Source: Corticium candelabrum
Taxonomy: Eukaryota > Porifera > Homoscleromorpha > Homosclerophorida > Plakinidae
Assembly (NCBI RefSeq): GCF_963422355.1
Contig: NC_085091.1
Span: forward strand, 5,581,184 to 5,645,183
Reading direction: 5' to 3'
DNA length: 64,000 nucleotides
In this document: one piece after another, positions 20,895 through 32,612 of the stretch
Numbering within the stretch: the stretch's first letter is position 1
Layout of the letters: every line of letters begins with the position of its first letter
Position numbers and translations under genes: made by a program
The notes under the pieces: model-generated
Database searches by the model: none
What the model was told of the DNA's origin: nothing
The model's input: only the letters and a program-made list of their open reading frames with translations

Positions 20895-21412
20895 CACTCA
20901 AACCTCCCTTATCCGGGCAATATGGGACCTGGGAGTGCCCGTATTTCAGAATGTCCGGATAAAAGAAAGAGGTAACGCGCGTTAGCTTTGGCGTCCTAGA
21001 CCACCTTAATATTAAATGATCTCTAATAATTCTCCGCTTAGCATATTCTTTTGGTGCTTCGGCAGCAAACACGTGGTCTTTGATTTTATCACGATGTTTC
21101 CACACGTCCGCCACAGTAGACTTCGGAATTCCGAAGATTTCCGAGGCGTGTCTCGGTTACTGACCTTTGCTGATTTCATCAATGACCTTGAGCTTCGTTT
21201 CAAGACTGATGCAGGCGCGCTTTCTTTTCTTTGAAGCCATACTCCCACGCACTGGCGTGTGAATGCGACTGAACATACGGGAGTTTGTTGTTTACGCGGT
21301 GTGTAACCTCGGAGCTCCAAGACATATATGCGCAGGGTTTTCGAGGGTGCAAAGGTGCCCGGTCTAGGGAGGTGCCCGGATCTCGGAGGTCCGGATAAGG
21401 GAGGTTTGAGTG
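20895..21412 (-). mobile_element. pogo/Tigger-like element, internal-deletion derivative
   Basis: 518 bp with termini CACTCAAACCTCCCTTATCC at 20,895 and the same sequence on the other strand ending at 21,412. TA target duplications lie at 20,893-20,894 and 21,413-21,414. TIRs of more than 20 bp with TA duplications are typical of the pogo/Tigger branch of Tc1/mariner. It retains only the N-terminal DNA-binding part of a transposase (separate entry) and lacks the DDE core, so it is non-autonomous. Confidence 0.88.
21020..21240 (-). pseudogene. CENP-B/Tigger-type HTH remnant
   Basis: On the minus strand the fragment begins MASKKRKRACISLETKLKVI and continues, after a one-frame break, into FGIPKSTVADVWKHRDKIKD. 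This is the pattern of the CENP-B N-terminal (psq-like) helix-turn-helix that binds Tigger-type TIRs. The frame break and absence of the catalytic domain make it a remnant. Confidence 0.75.
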
Positions 21413-21462
21413 TATATTTAACTTGCTTGCTGACTCTCAAGCAGTCGTTCTGCTCTGGTCTC

Positions 21463-21589
21463 TGTGGTGATATACGGTTTGTATTTACTCTACTCAACAC
21501 ACTAGAACTCAACACACTACGAAGACATACTACGAAGATACAATAGTTACGCATGCGTGTCACTACGCTATTAATAGAGTCACTCCACA
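21463..21589 (-). repeat. 3' LTR of gypsy-2
   Basis: 127 bp, TG...CA ends on the element strand. It differs from 25,485-25,611 at two positions by eye. Confidence 0.93.
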
Positions 21590-21748
21590 TCTCCCCCTAC
21601 AGGTCGAGTTTCTTCGGCCTCTTTATTTTTGACAACCAGTCTGGCTTCTCGTTGTGGCCTGGTTGGTGCTGATTGACCAGTTTCCGTACTCTGGGGAGTT
21701 TCGATTTCAAGTGAAGTGCCAAACTTTGTGATGGCTTTCAAATGTCCT

Positions 21749-24700
21749 CTATTTCTCCTCACCTCCCCTTTTTTTTGTTTTGATGACATAGGATCGTGGA
21801 GTGTGGCCTGGATCGACGATTGTCCTATGAGCTGGCTCTTTACCTGACGTTATCCTGACTTTCGTGTCCTTTTGTAGTTGGGGCAGGTCTTTAGCTCGAT
21901 GTCTGGAGTCGAAGTTGTTCTTCTGTTTACTTTTGAAAAGATTGTCTGCTTCACGAAAATTCCTCGTATAATCGCAGTGTGGGGTGAGTTGTGCTGTCGA
22001 CTGTGGCATTGTTGTTCTCAATCGTCTTCCCATGGGCAATTCTGAAGGACTGAGAGTACACCAAAGCAGTGGCGTTGATCTGTAAGCCAGTAGCGCGAGA
22101 TGTGGGTCCTCCGCCTTTGTCAGTAGCTGTTTGATGGATTTGACCATCCGCTCCACGAGTCCGTTGTTCTGCGGGTACCTAAGGCTGCTGGTTATCATGA
22201 CACATCCATAAGCCTTGGCGAACTCTTTGGTTTCCCGAGCGATACATTGAGGTCCGTTGTCACTCCTGAGAATATCAGGGATGCCGTGACTGGCAAAAAC
22301 AGATTTCAAGGCTTGAATTACTGCTAAGGCTGTGGTGGACGTCAACTTGATAAGTTCTGGATATCTTGAGAAGTAGTCAATGGCAACAAGATAATGAGCT
22401 CCATTTTACTCCATCAAGTCCGTTCCCACAACTTGCCAATTAAAATCTGGTAACTGAGAAGTCATGAGTGGTTCAGTTCCTTGTGGATTCTGTTTTGCAC
22501 ATGTGGGGCATTGTTGCATCAATTGATATATCTGTTGTGTTATCCCCGGCCACCAGACGGAGGTGTGAGCTCTCTGTCTGCAACGAACTATGCCCTGATG
22601 ACCCTTATGAATTTTTGTCAGGACATCTTTTCCGAGTACGTCCGGAATCACTACACGGTTGTTGTATAGCAGTAGGTCATTGTGTACAGTCAGTAGCGAT
22701 CTTAATCTCCTAAACGGGATTAGAGAAGTTTCTTCAAGACATTTGTTGGGCCATTGTGACTGACACTACTGCATCACTTGGGCACACGTGGCATTTCTAG
22801 CTTGTGCTTCTCGTTACGTTTGTAGTCTGTCCGTTGTAGTTGGTAAATTAGCAACTACCTCATTGATGAAGGTCTCAACATCGTCCTGTAGAGAATCCTC
22901 TGTGATCTGTTCTTGTAGGGGTGCTCTTGACAACGTGTCGGCTGTCTAAAGCAGTTTCCCAGGTACATGTTCAATGGTGAAGTCGTATCTCGCCAAACGA
23001 AGTCTAAAACGAACAATTCTTGGCGGTAACCTGTCCAAGTGCGTAGTGCTAAGCAAAGGAACTAACGGTTTGTGGTCGGTCTCGATATGAAATTTGCGAC
23101 CAAGTACGTAATCTTGTAACTTATCGCAAGCCCATGTTAATGACAGAGCTTCCTTTTCAATTTGCGCGTGGCGTTTCTCAGTATCTGTCAAGGACCGTGA
23201 TGCGTATGCTATCGGCTTCCATTTATCTCCGGCTTCTTGGAGAAGTACCGCACCTAGACCGTGTGATGACGCGTCAGCGGATACTTTCACCTTTTTCTGC
23301 GGATTGTACAGCTCCAGGACAGTAGGACGAGTCAATTTATCTTTGATTCTTGTGAATGCTTGCTCTTGTGGATGTTCCCATAACCATGAGCATCTCGTAC
23401 TCAACAGCTCTCTCAAATGTTGACTTATCTCTGAAAGATGTGGTGAAATTTTTCCCAATTGGTTTGCCATCCCCGTGAAGCGGCGCAATTCTGATACATT
23501 CTTGGGCTGTTCTAGGTCTGGATATCTTTCAGCCGTGCTGGATCCGCTCTAAGACCTTTGCCATCGATAATGTGACCTAGAAATTTGACGGTGTGTACCC
23601 CAAACTCACATTTGGCCTTATTTAGAGTTGCTCCTGCATCTTGCAGTCGTTGTAAGACCGAAGTCAGTCGGTCGTCGTGTTCCGTTTGACTTGTTCCGAA
23701 TATGAGAACATCGTCCATGTGACATAATACTCCAGGTAGTCCCGAAAGAATCTTGCTCATTCGCCGTTTCAAAAGCTCGGGCGCACTAGCGATGCCGAAT
23801 GGTAAGTTGTTGAAGCAGTACCGTACGTGAGGAGTGACAAAGGTAGTCAGTAGCCTAGATTCCACCTGTAGAGGTATCTGCCAAAACCCACTATTAGCAT
23901 CGATTTTGCTAAACGTTGTGGCTCCCGCCAATTGAGCAAGTGTGTCGTCCACTTTGGGTATTGGGTAAATCTCTCGTACATGCTCGTTGAGGGGTTTCGT
24001 ATCCACGCAAATCCGGACATCTCCTGTCTTTTTCCTGACTACAACCATACCAGCGCACCATTCTGTAGGGTCTTCCACTTATGAGATGACGCCAATTTTT
24101 TCCATTCGATCTAGTTCTTCTTTGACTTGTTGTCTGAGAGAAATTGGAACATTCCGTGGGGTGTACAGCGCATAGGGCTTGGCTCCCTCTCTAAGCTTGA
24201 TTTTGTATGGATCACCCAGATTACCCAGTCCCTGAAAAACTTTGGGAAATCTGTCTTGTATGGTGATTCCTACACTGGTTGCTTGGATCCTGTGGACAAG
24301 TTGTAACGATGTGATAGCCGGTAACCCTAGTAAATTGGTTTTCAATCCCTGGACAACGAAGATAGTCTCCTCTGATGTCTTGTTAGTCACTGATAGTGTA
24401 TTTGGGAATTGTCCCAATGTCCGAAGAGCTGTAGATGTTGGTCCATACAAGACTTTGGACGATTTCTGCAACTTTGGCATTTCTAACATTCTATGTGCCT
24501 CTTCTGTAATCGCTATCACTTCGGCCCCCGTATCTAACTTGAATATTAGCTTTTTGCCTCCTACTGAAATTTTGGAAGACCATGTGATCCTTTTGGATAC
24601 GATCACTGGAAATGCATAGGCCCCGTCTCGACTCTCACTGTCCACAGTTTCGATTGTCTTCGAGAAACACTGAGCTCCAAAGTGACCCTTTCTGTTACAC

Positions 24701-25485
24701 TTTGAACACCTGGCCGGTCTTGCTGGACAGTGGGCTTCTTTAGCATGATTTCTTCCGCATCGCTTACATTGGTGTCTCGCAGGTGGGGTTGCCGACTTTG
24801 ACCGTCCGCCGCCAAACTGGTGTTTGCTTGCTTACGATTTGCCACCTGTGGTGCCGCTTTTACCGTCTGCTGTGCCACTTTTAGCGCCGTTTTGCACTTG
24901 CTCTATGACGATTGAATGGTTCTGCTGCCGTCACCTTGCAGATGTTTATGCTGTTCTTTCACGGCTTCTCTCTGTCTTGTAGATCGTTTAAACGACCTTC
25001 TCCAACGTAAGCTCAGCGTCACACTGTAGACGTTCTGATAGCGCCTGGTCTCTTATGCCGACGACAATTCTTTCCCTCAGCATTTCATGTTGCAAACCTC
25101 TGTATTCGCATGTCTCGACCAGTTCTTACAAAGCGTTGATATACTGCTCGCTAGACTCTTCCTCTAACTGATTTCGCCGATTGAAGCGCGCTCTCTCGTA
25201 GATCACGTTGCGACGTATGCGGAAAAATTCTTCGAATTTAGCAATCACATCATCGTACTACTTTTTGTTGTCTTCTGTGATGTTGGTGGAAGTTAGAACT
25301 CCCTCTGCGTCCTCTCCCATGCAGTAGAGTAACGTGGAGACTTGACGTACTTCGTCCGCGTCTGCCAAGCCTGAAGCGATTCGAAACTGTGTGTATCTTC
25401 TCTTCCACCTCGGCCAGTCATCTGGCTGCCGAAAATTGAAAGGACCTGGTGGTTCGAGTCGTATGAGTCCCACTCCTGTCGCCAT
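21749..25485 (-). pseudogene. gag-pol of gypsy-2, several stops and frameshifts
   Basis: Gag begins at 25,485 (MATGVGLIRLEPPGPFNF). Two knuckles of the CxxC...H...C type follow at about 24,670-24,775, in a different frame from the flanking ORF. The protease carries KLDTGAEV (24,079-24,645). The reverse transcriptase (23,512-24,078) has HMDD in place of the usual YxDD, a variant known in this type of element. RNase H spans 22,946-23,488 (SADASSHGLGAV, TDHKPLVPL). The integrase is split: an HHCC finger at 22,406-22,651, then a core with SDNGPQC at 21,749-22,345. An in-frame TAA separates protease and RT near 24,078, another stop lies in the integrase core near 22,403, and frames change around 22,700-22,940 and 24,650-25,260. 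It cannot encode a working polyprotein. Confidence 0.92.
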
Positions 25486-25611
25486 GTGGTGATATACGGT
25501 TTGTATTTACTCTACTCAACACACTAGAACTCAACAAACTACGAAGACATACTACGAAGATACAATAGTTACGCATGCGTGACACTACGCTATTAATAGA
25601 GTCACTCCACA
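25485..25611 (-). repeat. 5' LTR of gypsy-2
   Basis: 127 bp. On the element strand it ends ...CACCACA and is followed directly by TGGCGACAGG, the primer-binding site (25,475-25,484). The A of the gag start codon is the last base of the LTR. Confidence 0.93.
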
Positions 25612-26950
25612 GTCTCTACTACAAACAATGCATTCTCTGTTGTTATACAAAGAAACAATACTGGACTAAATGTCATATAATATCAGGCAGTATGCAAAAT
25701 GTTGTCCTAGTATGCAAATTGCTGTCCACATGATTAGTAGACGGACTTCTTTTATTGGTATTCTCTATACCTTCGTCACATGGTTCATTTTTGTGACCAC
25801 AACTGTTTTCTTCAGCTTTGCTGTCTTTCTACTTCAGGCTAAGTCTAAGTCTGCTTGCTTGATGTTGATATGAAATTTGTTTGTTAAAAGACGATGCCGT
25901 GGGTACAAGTGCAGACTTATCAATGATATTTGTTACGTCAATAGTCTCATTGGATATACAACATGCTAGCACTTTGCGTAGGTAAGGTGAATATTTACTT
26001 GCTTGCCAAAATAGAGTCAAATTTAACTTTACATCATTCAGAGCCATGTTCGTTGACCATTTACATTCCCAGACATTTCTTGGGGTGAATTCAGAAATTG
26101 CAAATTCAGAAATTGCAACAAATGTAAATGCTATTATTCCACATGCCTGTGAACACTTTTGAACAGGAAAGTTCAAACAGTTTTGAGAACAGATGTTTTC
26201 ACCATTGGGGTCAAGCATCGGCTTATGCATTGCAATCGTGTGATAGAACTTTTTTATTTGCTTGCTAAGAACCCTCTTCAGTTCTAAAGAACCTGCTGTG
26301 TTTCGACTGACAGATTGATGGAAATACGCAAACCTAAGGGATCACAGTATTAGGTAGTTTCAGCGCAGACATCTATTACAGCTACCAGCCAGTGATTTCC
26401 TGTTAGCAACTTGTTGGAAGCGATGGTGGGCTGAAGTAATTGATTTACTTAAACTTTTAATATCAAGAATGCAAGACGTACGTTTTCCTTGCCTTCTGCA
26501 GCTGCTAAAACAACTTCGGGCAATCGTGTTTTGTTACACTCAGAGAGAACTACGCACAGTACGATTTCAAGTCAACATGGAAATTTGATGACTGCTTAAG
26601 TTACCCACATGTCGTTGTTGTGGCAGATGCTGGTTGGTTTCATAACATGATCTTGAATAACTGGAAACTTTGGTTGTTGAGTGGTGTCACATCCAAGAAG
26701 TCAGGAATTTTGAAATTTGTAGAAAACAAGTTTTTCTCAAAAGTGACCTAACAAACAATTAAATGGAGAAACATTAAAGGACATGTTACCCCTAGTGCAG
26801 AATTAGGTAGACATCTTTGCAATGGAATTATGTTGCCAACCGGGCTACTGTTATCATGTAATTTTGACTGTTGTGGCACATTGATATTCTATTAATGTCA
26901 GTTGCTGCTACATCCACATATAAGAATAACTAATTAAAAACTTTTCTTCA
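25612..26950. other. No supported gene
   Basis: A minus-strand frame at 25,829-26,230 (133 codons) and an unstarted plus-strand frame around 26,530-26,750 look mildly protein-like but match nothing I recognise. No terminal repeats seen. Confidence 0.35.
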
Positions 26951-26957
26951 TTTGGAG

Positions 26958-27074
26958 TGTAGTGTATACAATCAATAGCCGTGTATTGTCAACTACCCAC
27001 TCGAACTAACACAACTAGTGTCCTGCGTAAACTCTAATGCTAACCGCAAACATGCAAGTAATTAATTTACTACA
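26958..27074 (-). repeat. Putative 3' LTR of gypsy-3
   Basis: On the element strand, a purine run (GGAAAGAGGAG) is followed by TGTAGTAAATTAATT, and 117 bp further the sequence ACTACA gives a TG...CA pair. Length and position fit the short LTRs of gypsy-1 and gypsy-2, and the pol frame ends just inside it. There is no second copy in the window to confirm it. Confidence 0.5.
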
Positions 27075-30000
27075 CTCCTCTTTCCTTCAGTTGAACGATA
27101 CCTAACTGGTATCTGTCTGTTCTGTCTCTTGGGATATCTTCTTCCTTGTGTTTCTTCTGTAGTATCAGCTGCTTCCTTCGCAGAAGGTACTTCTGCTGGC
27201 TGGTTGGAAGGTAGTGGATCTTGCTCTGGTTGAAGTGGAACTTCCAGAGATTTACATGCTTGTTCTGTTATTGATAATGGTATCTTCATATCAGGTATGT
27301 TCACTTCAACAGCATCAGTAGATGTAGGCTCAGCAACCGGTATCGGTATACTTCTGATGTCTCGAACTCCGAGATGTTCTATGTTTGCATATCTGTGTTG
27401 TCCATCTACTTCCACCAAATAGATCACTTGTCTCAATCTTCGAAGTATTACCTCATGAAGCCATTTCCTCGTCCTTTTCTCCTGGGATTCAAATACTAAC
27501 GTTCTGCCCAGGGTTCAAACTCCGTGTTACTACTGAGGCTCGGTGGTATTCATCATATTGAGTATCTCTCACTTCTCCTCCCACATCAAGACGTAAGAGT
27601 GTCAACTTTGTCCTCAGCTCTCTCTTCATTAATATCTCGGCGTGTGTCCTTTCGGTAGTACAGTTAGGTGTAGTCCTGTACTTCAGTAAGAACAAACAGA
27701 TTTAGTCACTAATAGATCGTTCTATTGGCTTTGTCTTAAAGCTCTTTTTAGTTCCTGCACCAATCTCTCTACTTGGCCGTTTGACGAAGGATGGTAGCGA
27801 GGTGGACGTTGGTGTCTAATACCATTGGCCCTGATGAACTCCTCAAACTCGTGAGCAACGAACTGATGTCCGATATCCGTGACCAGCTTGTGAGGAATAC
27901 CATGAATACTGAATGTCCTCCTCATAGCTTCCACAGTCTGCGTAGCTGTAACATGTGTGCCCAGTTCGTGAATTTCTGGCCATTTGGAATAGGCACCAAT
28001 CAACAGTAGATATATTTTCGCTTTCCACTCTGCAAAATCTGCACGTATCCTCCTCCAACGTGCTTCTGGAAAAACCATAGGATGTGGAACTGTGTGGCCT
28101 GGAAGATTTCTAGAACTCTGACATTCGGGACTGGATCTGACCAAATCTTCAATATCTATATCCAGTCTCGGCCACCAGATAAAGCTGGATGCGAGTGCTT
28201 TCATCCGACTGATCCCGAGGTGCCCTTCATGTATCTCTCCTGGAAGAGTGGATTGCAATTTTGGAGTGATAATCACTCTGTTTCCCCACAACAAACACCC
28301 TTTTTCCATGGTTAGTTCCTCAGCCCGCCTGTTGTAAGGCTGTAACTCTGGAGGTACTTGTGCCTTGAAATTCCAACCAAAACGAGTTTGTTTGTATACT
28401 TTTCTTAGTACCGCATCGTGACTAGTCTCAGTGTCTAATTCTTTTGCAGTGACAGGTAACTACTCACAATAATCTAAGCCATAAATCTCCTCTTTGGGAT
28501 CGATGACCTTCACAGGAACTGGCAATCTTGACAGCATGTCAGTTTCTTTATTGTTGGCTCTTGCGATGTATTCCACGTCATAGTTATACGCACTAGTGAT
28601 TAGTGCCCATCGTTGTAGTCGCGTGGCAGCCAATGACGGAACTCCTTCCTTTGGACCCACAATTTTCAACAGTGGTCTGTGGTCCATAACTAAAGTGAAT
28701 GAACGTTCCACCAAGTATTAGCGAAATTGTTTGACACCGAAAATTAACGCCAGTGCTTCCCTTTCCATTTTCGCATAGTTTTGTTCCGCCTTGGATAGAG
28801 TTTCTAATGCGAAAGCAATGGGCTGCACTGAACTATCAGCCATAACATGGCTCAATCAAGCTACCACACCATAAGGTGAGGCATCGCATGTCAACCGTAC
28901 TGGTTTCCGCAGATAATAATGTGTTAAGACACTAGACTCTAACAATTTCTGCTTTGCCTCCTGAAAAGCTGTGTTCTGTTCCCGTTGCCATTTACAGGAA
29001 GTTTTTTTCTAACAACACGTGTAAGGGTTGCAAAGTGGTAGACAAGCGTGGCAGGAACTGGTTATAATAGTTCAATAAACCAAGGAAAGCTTTGAGCTCA
29101 GACACATTAGATGGCTTTGGTGCATGCCTAATAGCACTCAGCGTATTCTCTGCGGGTCGCAACCCTTGAGCATCTACCACATGACCCAAGTATTCTACCG
29201 GAGTTTTCTTGAACTCACATTTGTTTTCTTCAACCGAACTCCGACTTCACTCAGTCGTTTCAAGATTTGTCGTAGCCTCTCATCATGTTCTGCTTCCGAT
29301 GACCCAGCCACCAAAATGTCATCTAGATAGCAGGTTACTCCTGGGGTCACTATAAAAATTCCATCCATTGCTCGCTGCCAAATGGCAGGAGCTGTAGCAA
29401 TGCCAAAAGGCATTCTAGTGTAAACACAGTTCCTTGGAAGTATTTACTGTGAGATACTTTTGACTATCCAGAAGAATCTTCATTTGCTGGTACGCTTGTT
29501 TTATGTCTAGTCGAGTGAAATACTGGCCTCCAGCTAAAGTTGCGAATAAATCTTGTGGGTTCGGCATTGGATTGGTAGGAGGTTTTTGTCACCTTGTAAT
29601 CCCCACAAATTTTGGTAGAATTATAAGCCTTTCTCACAGTGACAGTAGGTGCTGCCGACTCACTGTTTTCCACTGGCAGCATAATGCCCTCTTTCTGTAG
29701 TCGATTACGCTCCTCCTCTACCTTCTGTTGTAAGGCATAAGGCACTGGGCGTGGCCTATTGAACCGTGACTTGGAATCTGAATACTAAGTTATCTTGGCT
29801 TGATAGCCTTGCAAAGTACGTACTTTTTCTGCAAACAACTGGAGAAACTCTCAAGTACATTAAACATTTTTTGTCGACTTTTAACAGAAGCCCAAACAGG
29901 CTTAAGGTTTGACACCAATCTCATCCCAAGATTGATGGCTTATCACTCACATCTACTTCAATCAACTGCTCCATTGATGGTTGCATTCCATACTTGATTG

Positions 30001-30298
30001 GTACAATAGCTTCTCCTTTCACATTTAATCGTTCACCGCTATATGATTGAAGTTGGGCAGTGCCCTTCTTCAGCTGTACGTGGGATAGAACTTCATTATA
30101 CATCTGAGTCGGTACAATACTCACCGAAGCTCCTGTGTCCACTTCCATCTCCACATGCCTGCCTGCCACCGTTATTGTCACCTTGACCCCTCCTCTACCA
30201 GACAAAGAACAAATGAGGCTTACATCTTCTGCATCTACTTGATATGCAGACTGGGTCTTCGGTTTCCTTTGCGTACGCCAATTGCATTCCGGTGTCAC
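27062..30298 (-). pseudogene. pol of gypsy-3, heavily interrupted
   Basis: Protease with EVDTGASVSI (29,921-30,298). Reverse transcriptase in three frame-shifted pieces (29,464-29,745; 29,195-29,413 with CYLDDILVAG; 28,992-29,189). RNase H (28,460-28,714 with MDHRPLLKI, plus a degraded piece to about 28,990). Integrase (27,722-28,309) with a finger remnant and a core in which DIGHQF occupies the place of the conserved DNGPQF. C-terminal region (27,062-27,695) with a basic RRYPKRQNRQIPVRY tail. At least six frame breaks or stops. More decayed than gypsy-2. Confidence 0.88.
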
Positions 30299-30299
30299 A

Positions 30300-30670
30300 G
30301 GGTGGGACTTCTCCCGTGTGGAGTCTCTCGCGGAGGCTTTAGTCTAGCGTCAGAACCTCCCCCCGGAGGTTCTACAGTAGTGTCAATTCTCCTCCCGGAG
30401 GAAGTACGCTAGGGTACAAACTCCGTCCCTTCGAGTAGAAACTCCGTCCTCGGAGATTCTGCCCTTAGTGTCAATTTCACCCGGAGACTCTGCCCCAGCG
30501 TCAAATTTTCCCGGGAGACTCTGCCCCAGCGTCAAGTTTTCCCGGGAGACTCTGCCCCGGCGTCAAGTTTTCCCCGGAGACTCTGCCCCAGCGTCAAGTT
30601 CCCCCGGAAGTAAAACTCTAGAGTCACATCTCTCCTCTCGGGAGGTAAAATACTACAGCATCACCGCTCC
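30300..30670. repeat. GC-rich 31-bp minisatellite
   Basis: Core units starting at 30,483, 30,514, 30,545 and 30,576 share ggagactctgcccc and tcaagttttccc with a regular 31-bp period. More divergent units extend on both sides (about 30,300-30,480 and 30,606-30,660). Many units contain CCCGGG or cctcc...ggagg palindromes at their junctions. The tract is strikingly GC-rich against an AT-rich background. Confidence 0.9.
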
Positions 30671-30889
30671 TCCTGCCTGGCATATATTTACAGGGCGACT
30701 GCGCGCCGTTCAGCGCGTCACTGAAATAGAGTGGTACACCATCCGCAATACAACTGAAAAGTTTCTAATTGACATACTTTCATATACGCAACTCTCATGT
30801 ATTCACTATTGTCTCTTTGGTTTGCAATCGGGACAGTAAAAGAGTTTACCAGGATATTTTAAACTAACACAACCGAAATGAAAACTACT

Positions 30890-31590
30890 TTTCAATCAAT
30901 TGTCGACTGCCTCGTGGGAAGTTTTGTTCCATTTCCTAGAGGAGAAATACTTGCGATTGTCATTGAAGGATTTACTAGTTTATTCAATTTCTTCAGGGTG
31001 TGGGAGCCATTGATAGTACTCAGATACTATTTGCACCATCTGCACTCAACCACACTGATTGTTGCAACAAGAAGGGTTGGTGTATTGTCATTCTCCAAGC
31101 TGTTGTTGACAACAGGTACGTGTTTCTAGATATCAATGTTGGCTGACCTGGAAAAGTACACGATGCAAGAGTCTTTGGCTGGTATTCTTCATTGTCGATT
31201 CTTCATATCCACTGTTAAAGAGGCTGCATAATCCGCTTCCTTAAAATGAACACTTGACCGAACGAAGAAAAAATTTCAATTAACAACTCAAGAGCCGGGA
31301 TAGTTGTTGAAAATGCATTCGGTCGTTTGAAAGCTCGCTCGAGGCGACTAAAAATAGGAGATACATGTACATTTGCAAAGTTCAGCATGTTATTGCTGCT
31401 TGTGTTCTCCACAATATGTGAGAAAAACTCACTGAATCGTTTGATGATCATTGGATAGAAGGAGTAGTACAGAACTTTGGCAATCAGAAGTACCCCGAAC
31501 TACCAGTGTCAATGGCAGACCGTCACATATTCGTGATGCCCTAGTTAGGCACTTTGCAACCTGGTAAAGTAATTAATTGGTTGCAATGAC
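30890..31590 (+). pseudogene. Harbinger transposase relic
   Basis: Read across frames on the plus strand: a segment with FPRGEILAIVIEGF, then GAIDSTQI (first catalytic Asp), DINVG...GKVHDARVF (region of the second Asp), and GIVVENAFGRLKARSRR (region of the third acidic residue). A C-terminal part with FDDHWIEGVVQNFG follows. Frames change at least twice and stops occur after DINVG and elsewhere, so it is dead. The family assignment rests on motif order matching the other Harbinger in the window. Confidence 0.78.
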
Positions 31591-31639
31591 ATATTAGTTG
31601 TTTTATATTTTAATTATAATATTAGTTATTGCTTCAACA

Positions 31640-31800
31640 GCATACTACTGCACTTCTACAGTTATGGAAACAGATGCAACTCCAACAACAAATACATATA
31701 ACTCTAAAAATATGTAGATGTAACTCTAACAATTAATAGATTCAACTCTAAAAATATAAATACAACTACAACAAATAGATGCAACTGTAACAACAGTGCG
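31640..31800. repeat. Degenerate short tandem repeat
   Basis: Irregular reiteration of a 20-30 bp motif around gatgcaactctaacaa / aaatataaatacaac. It lies in the gap between the two genes of the decayed Harbinger. Confidence 0.6.
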
Positions 31801-31829
31801 AATCGGAATATGGTCATGGCTGGCCATAC

Positions 31830-31954
31830 TGATCTTTCTTTTGGTTTCCAAGTCCTACCATCAACTGCATATCTGCAGTTGAAGTTCCCTTCCGTTATTC
31901 TGTTATCTTCATACTCCCTTTCCTCTCTTGTTCGCTTTTCTGCATTCTCTCTTT

Positions 31955-31986
<32 letters not shown>

Positions 31987-32612
31987 ATCTTCGTACTTCA
32001 TCCTTCTGTTCTCTAGCTTCATTAATAGTGCTGCTTCTGTTTTCTTCATTTTACTCAACAGGTTTATTATAGTTTCCATCATGTATTTCATTCTTTCCTC
32101 ATTGCCTTTACTTCTGCACACTATTCCTGCATTGCTGTTGTCTTTTCATTCCTTTTTTCTCTTTACCACTAGCAGACGTGATTTTGCAAGGGTCAGCACT
32201 GGAGCCTTCGACCACACGGCTGCTGTGGCGGAAGTGGAACTTTCCTCCAGACTGAGTGAACTTGTGCGTGAGAAACCGCCTATCGCCGAACTTCCTTCAC
32301 TATCCAAACAGAACAACTGGGCAAGTTGATGGCCTGTGCCACAGGATGCTGTCTATCGCCTCAAATATTCTGGTAGAATGACTCGCTCGTCCACTCTCGT
32401 TGTTGTTTTTCTTTGGCTTGTTGTAGTATCCCTTCAACTTTTTTTCATTCTTTCCGGCACTGCACACCTGTTCGTGAGTCTAGCTTCCTTCATTTGTTCC
32501 GCTAATTTAACGTAGACTTCCTGTTTTTAGGGCAGCCTTCAATTACAACGTGGATGCTGTCCTTACCCCACAATTTGATGATGTACAAGGTTTCGTGCTC
32601 TGACCACGCCAT
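31830..32612 (-). pseudogene. Myb/SANT-like protein relic of the second Harbinger
   Basis: Starts at ATG 32,612 with MAWSEHETLYIIKLWG, a Trp-spaced Myb/SANT pattern. After a frame change come TGVQCR and LKGYYN-type helices, a segment with ILWHRPS, a Ser-rich linker, and a C-terminal coiled coil with an Arg/Glu repeat encoded by the (CT)n run at about 31,961-31,985. Several frameshifts. The 13,037-13,996 gene has the same order, including an Arg/Glu repeat encoded by CT dinucleotides. Confidence 0.65.

Larger units (their letters stand above)
21463..25611 (-). mobile_element. Complete but inactivated Ty3/gypsy element (gypsy-2)
   Basis: 4,149 bp, minus orientation, with 127-bp LTRs at 21,463-21,589 (3') and 25,485-25,611 (5'). 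They differ at two positions that I can see (near 21,511 and 21,559 and their equivalents). The direct target duplication GTCTC flanks it (21,458-21,462 and 25,612-25,616). Order from the 5' LTR: gag, zinc knuckles, protease, reverse transcriptase, RNase H, integrase. Confidence 0.95.
26958..30300 (-). mobile_element. 5'-truncated Ty3/gypsy element (gypsy-3)
   Basis: Minus-strand order from the right: protease, RT, RNase H, integrase, a C-terminal tail and a putative 117-bp 3' LTR (26,958-27,074). No gag and no 5' LTR are visible. Homology stops near 30,300, where the GC-rich minisatellite starts. Confidence 0.85.

Noticed and set aside
25445..25470. tRNA B-box-like ggttcgagtc
   Set aside because: It lies in the gag coding sequence of gypsy-2 on the other strand, and no cloverleaf can be formed around it.
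26530..26750. Plus-strand open stretch reading NYAQYDFKSTWKFDD
   Set aside because: It looks protein-like but has no start, no compatible splice acceptor and no family I recognise.
30300..30670. CRISPR-like array
   Set aside because: The 31-bp units are contiguous with no unique spacers, and the genome is eukaryotic.
30468..30839. 123-codon plus-strand ORF with repeated SPGDSAPAS-like units
   Set aside because: Its repeats simply mirror the 31-bp minisatellite, and nothing else supports a protein. A period of 31 is not a multiple of three, so the frame rotates between units.
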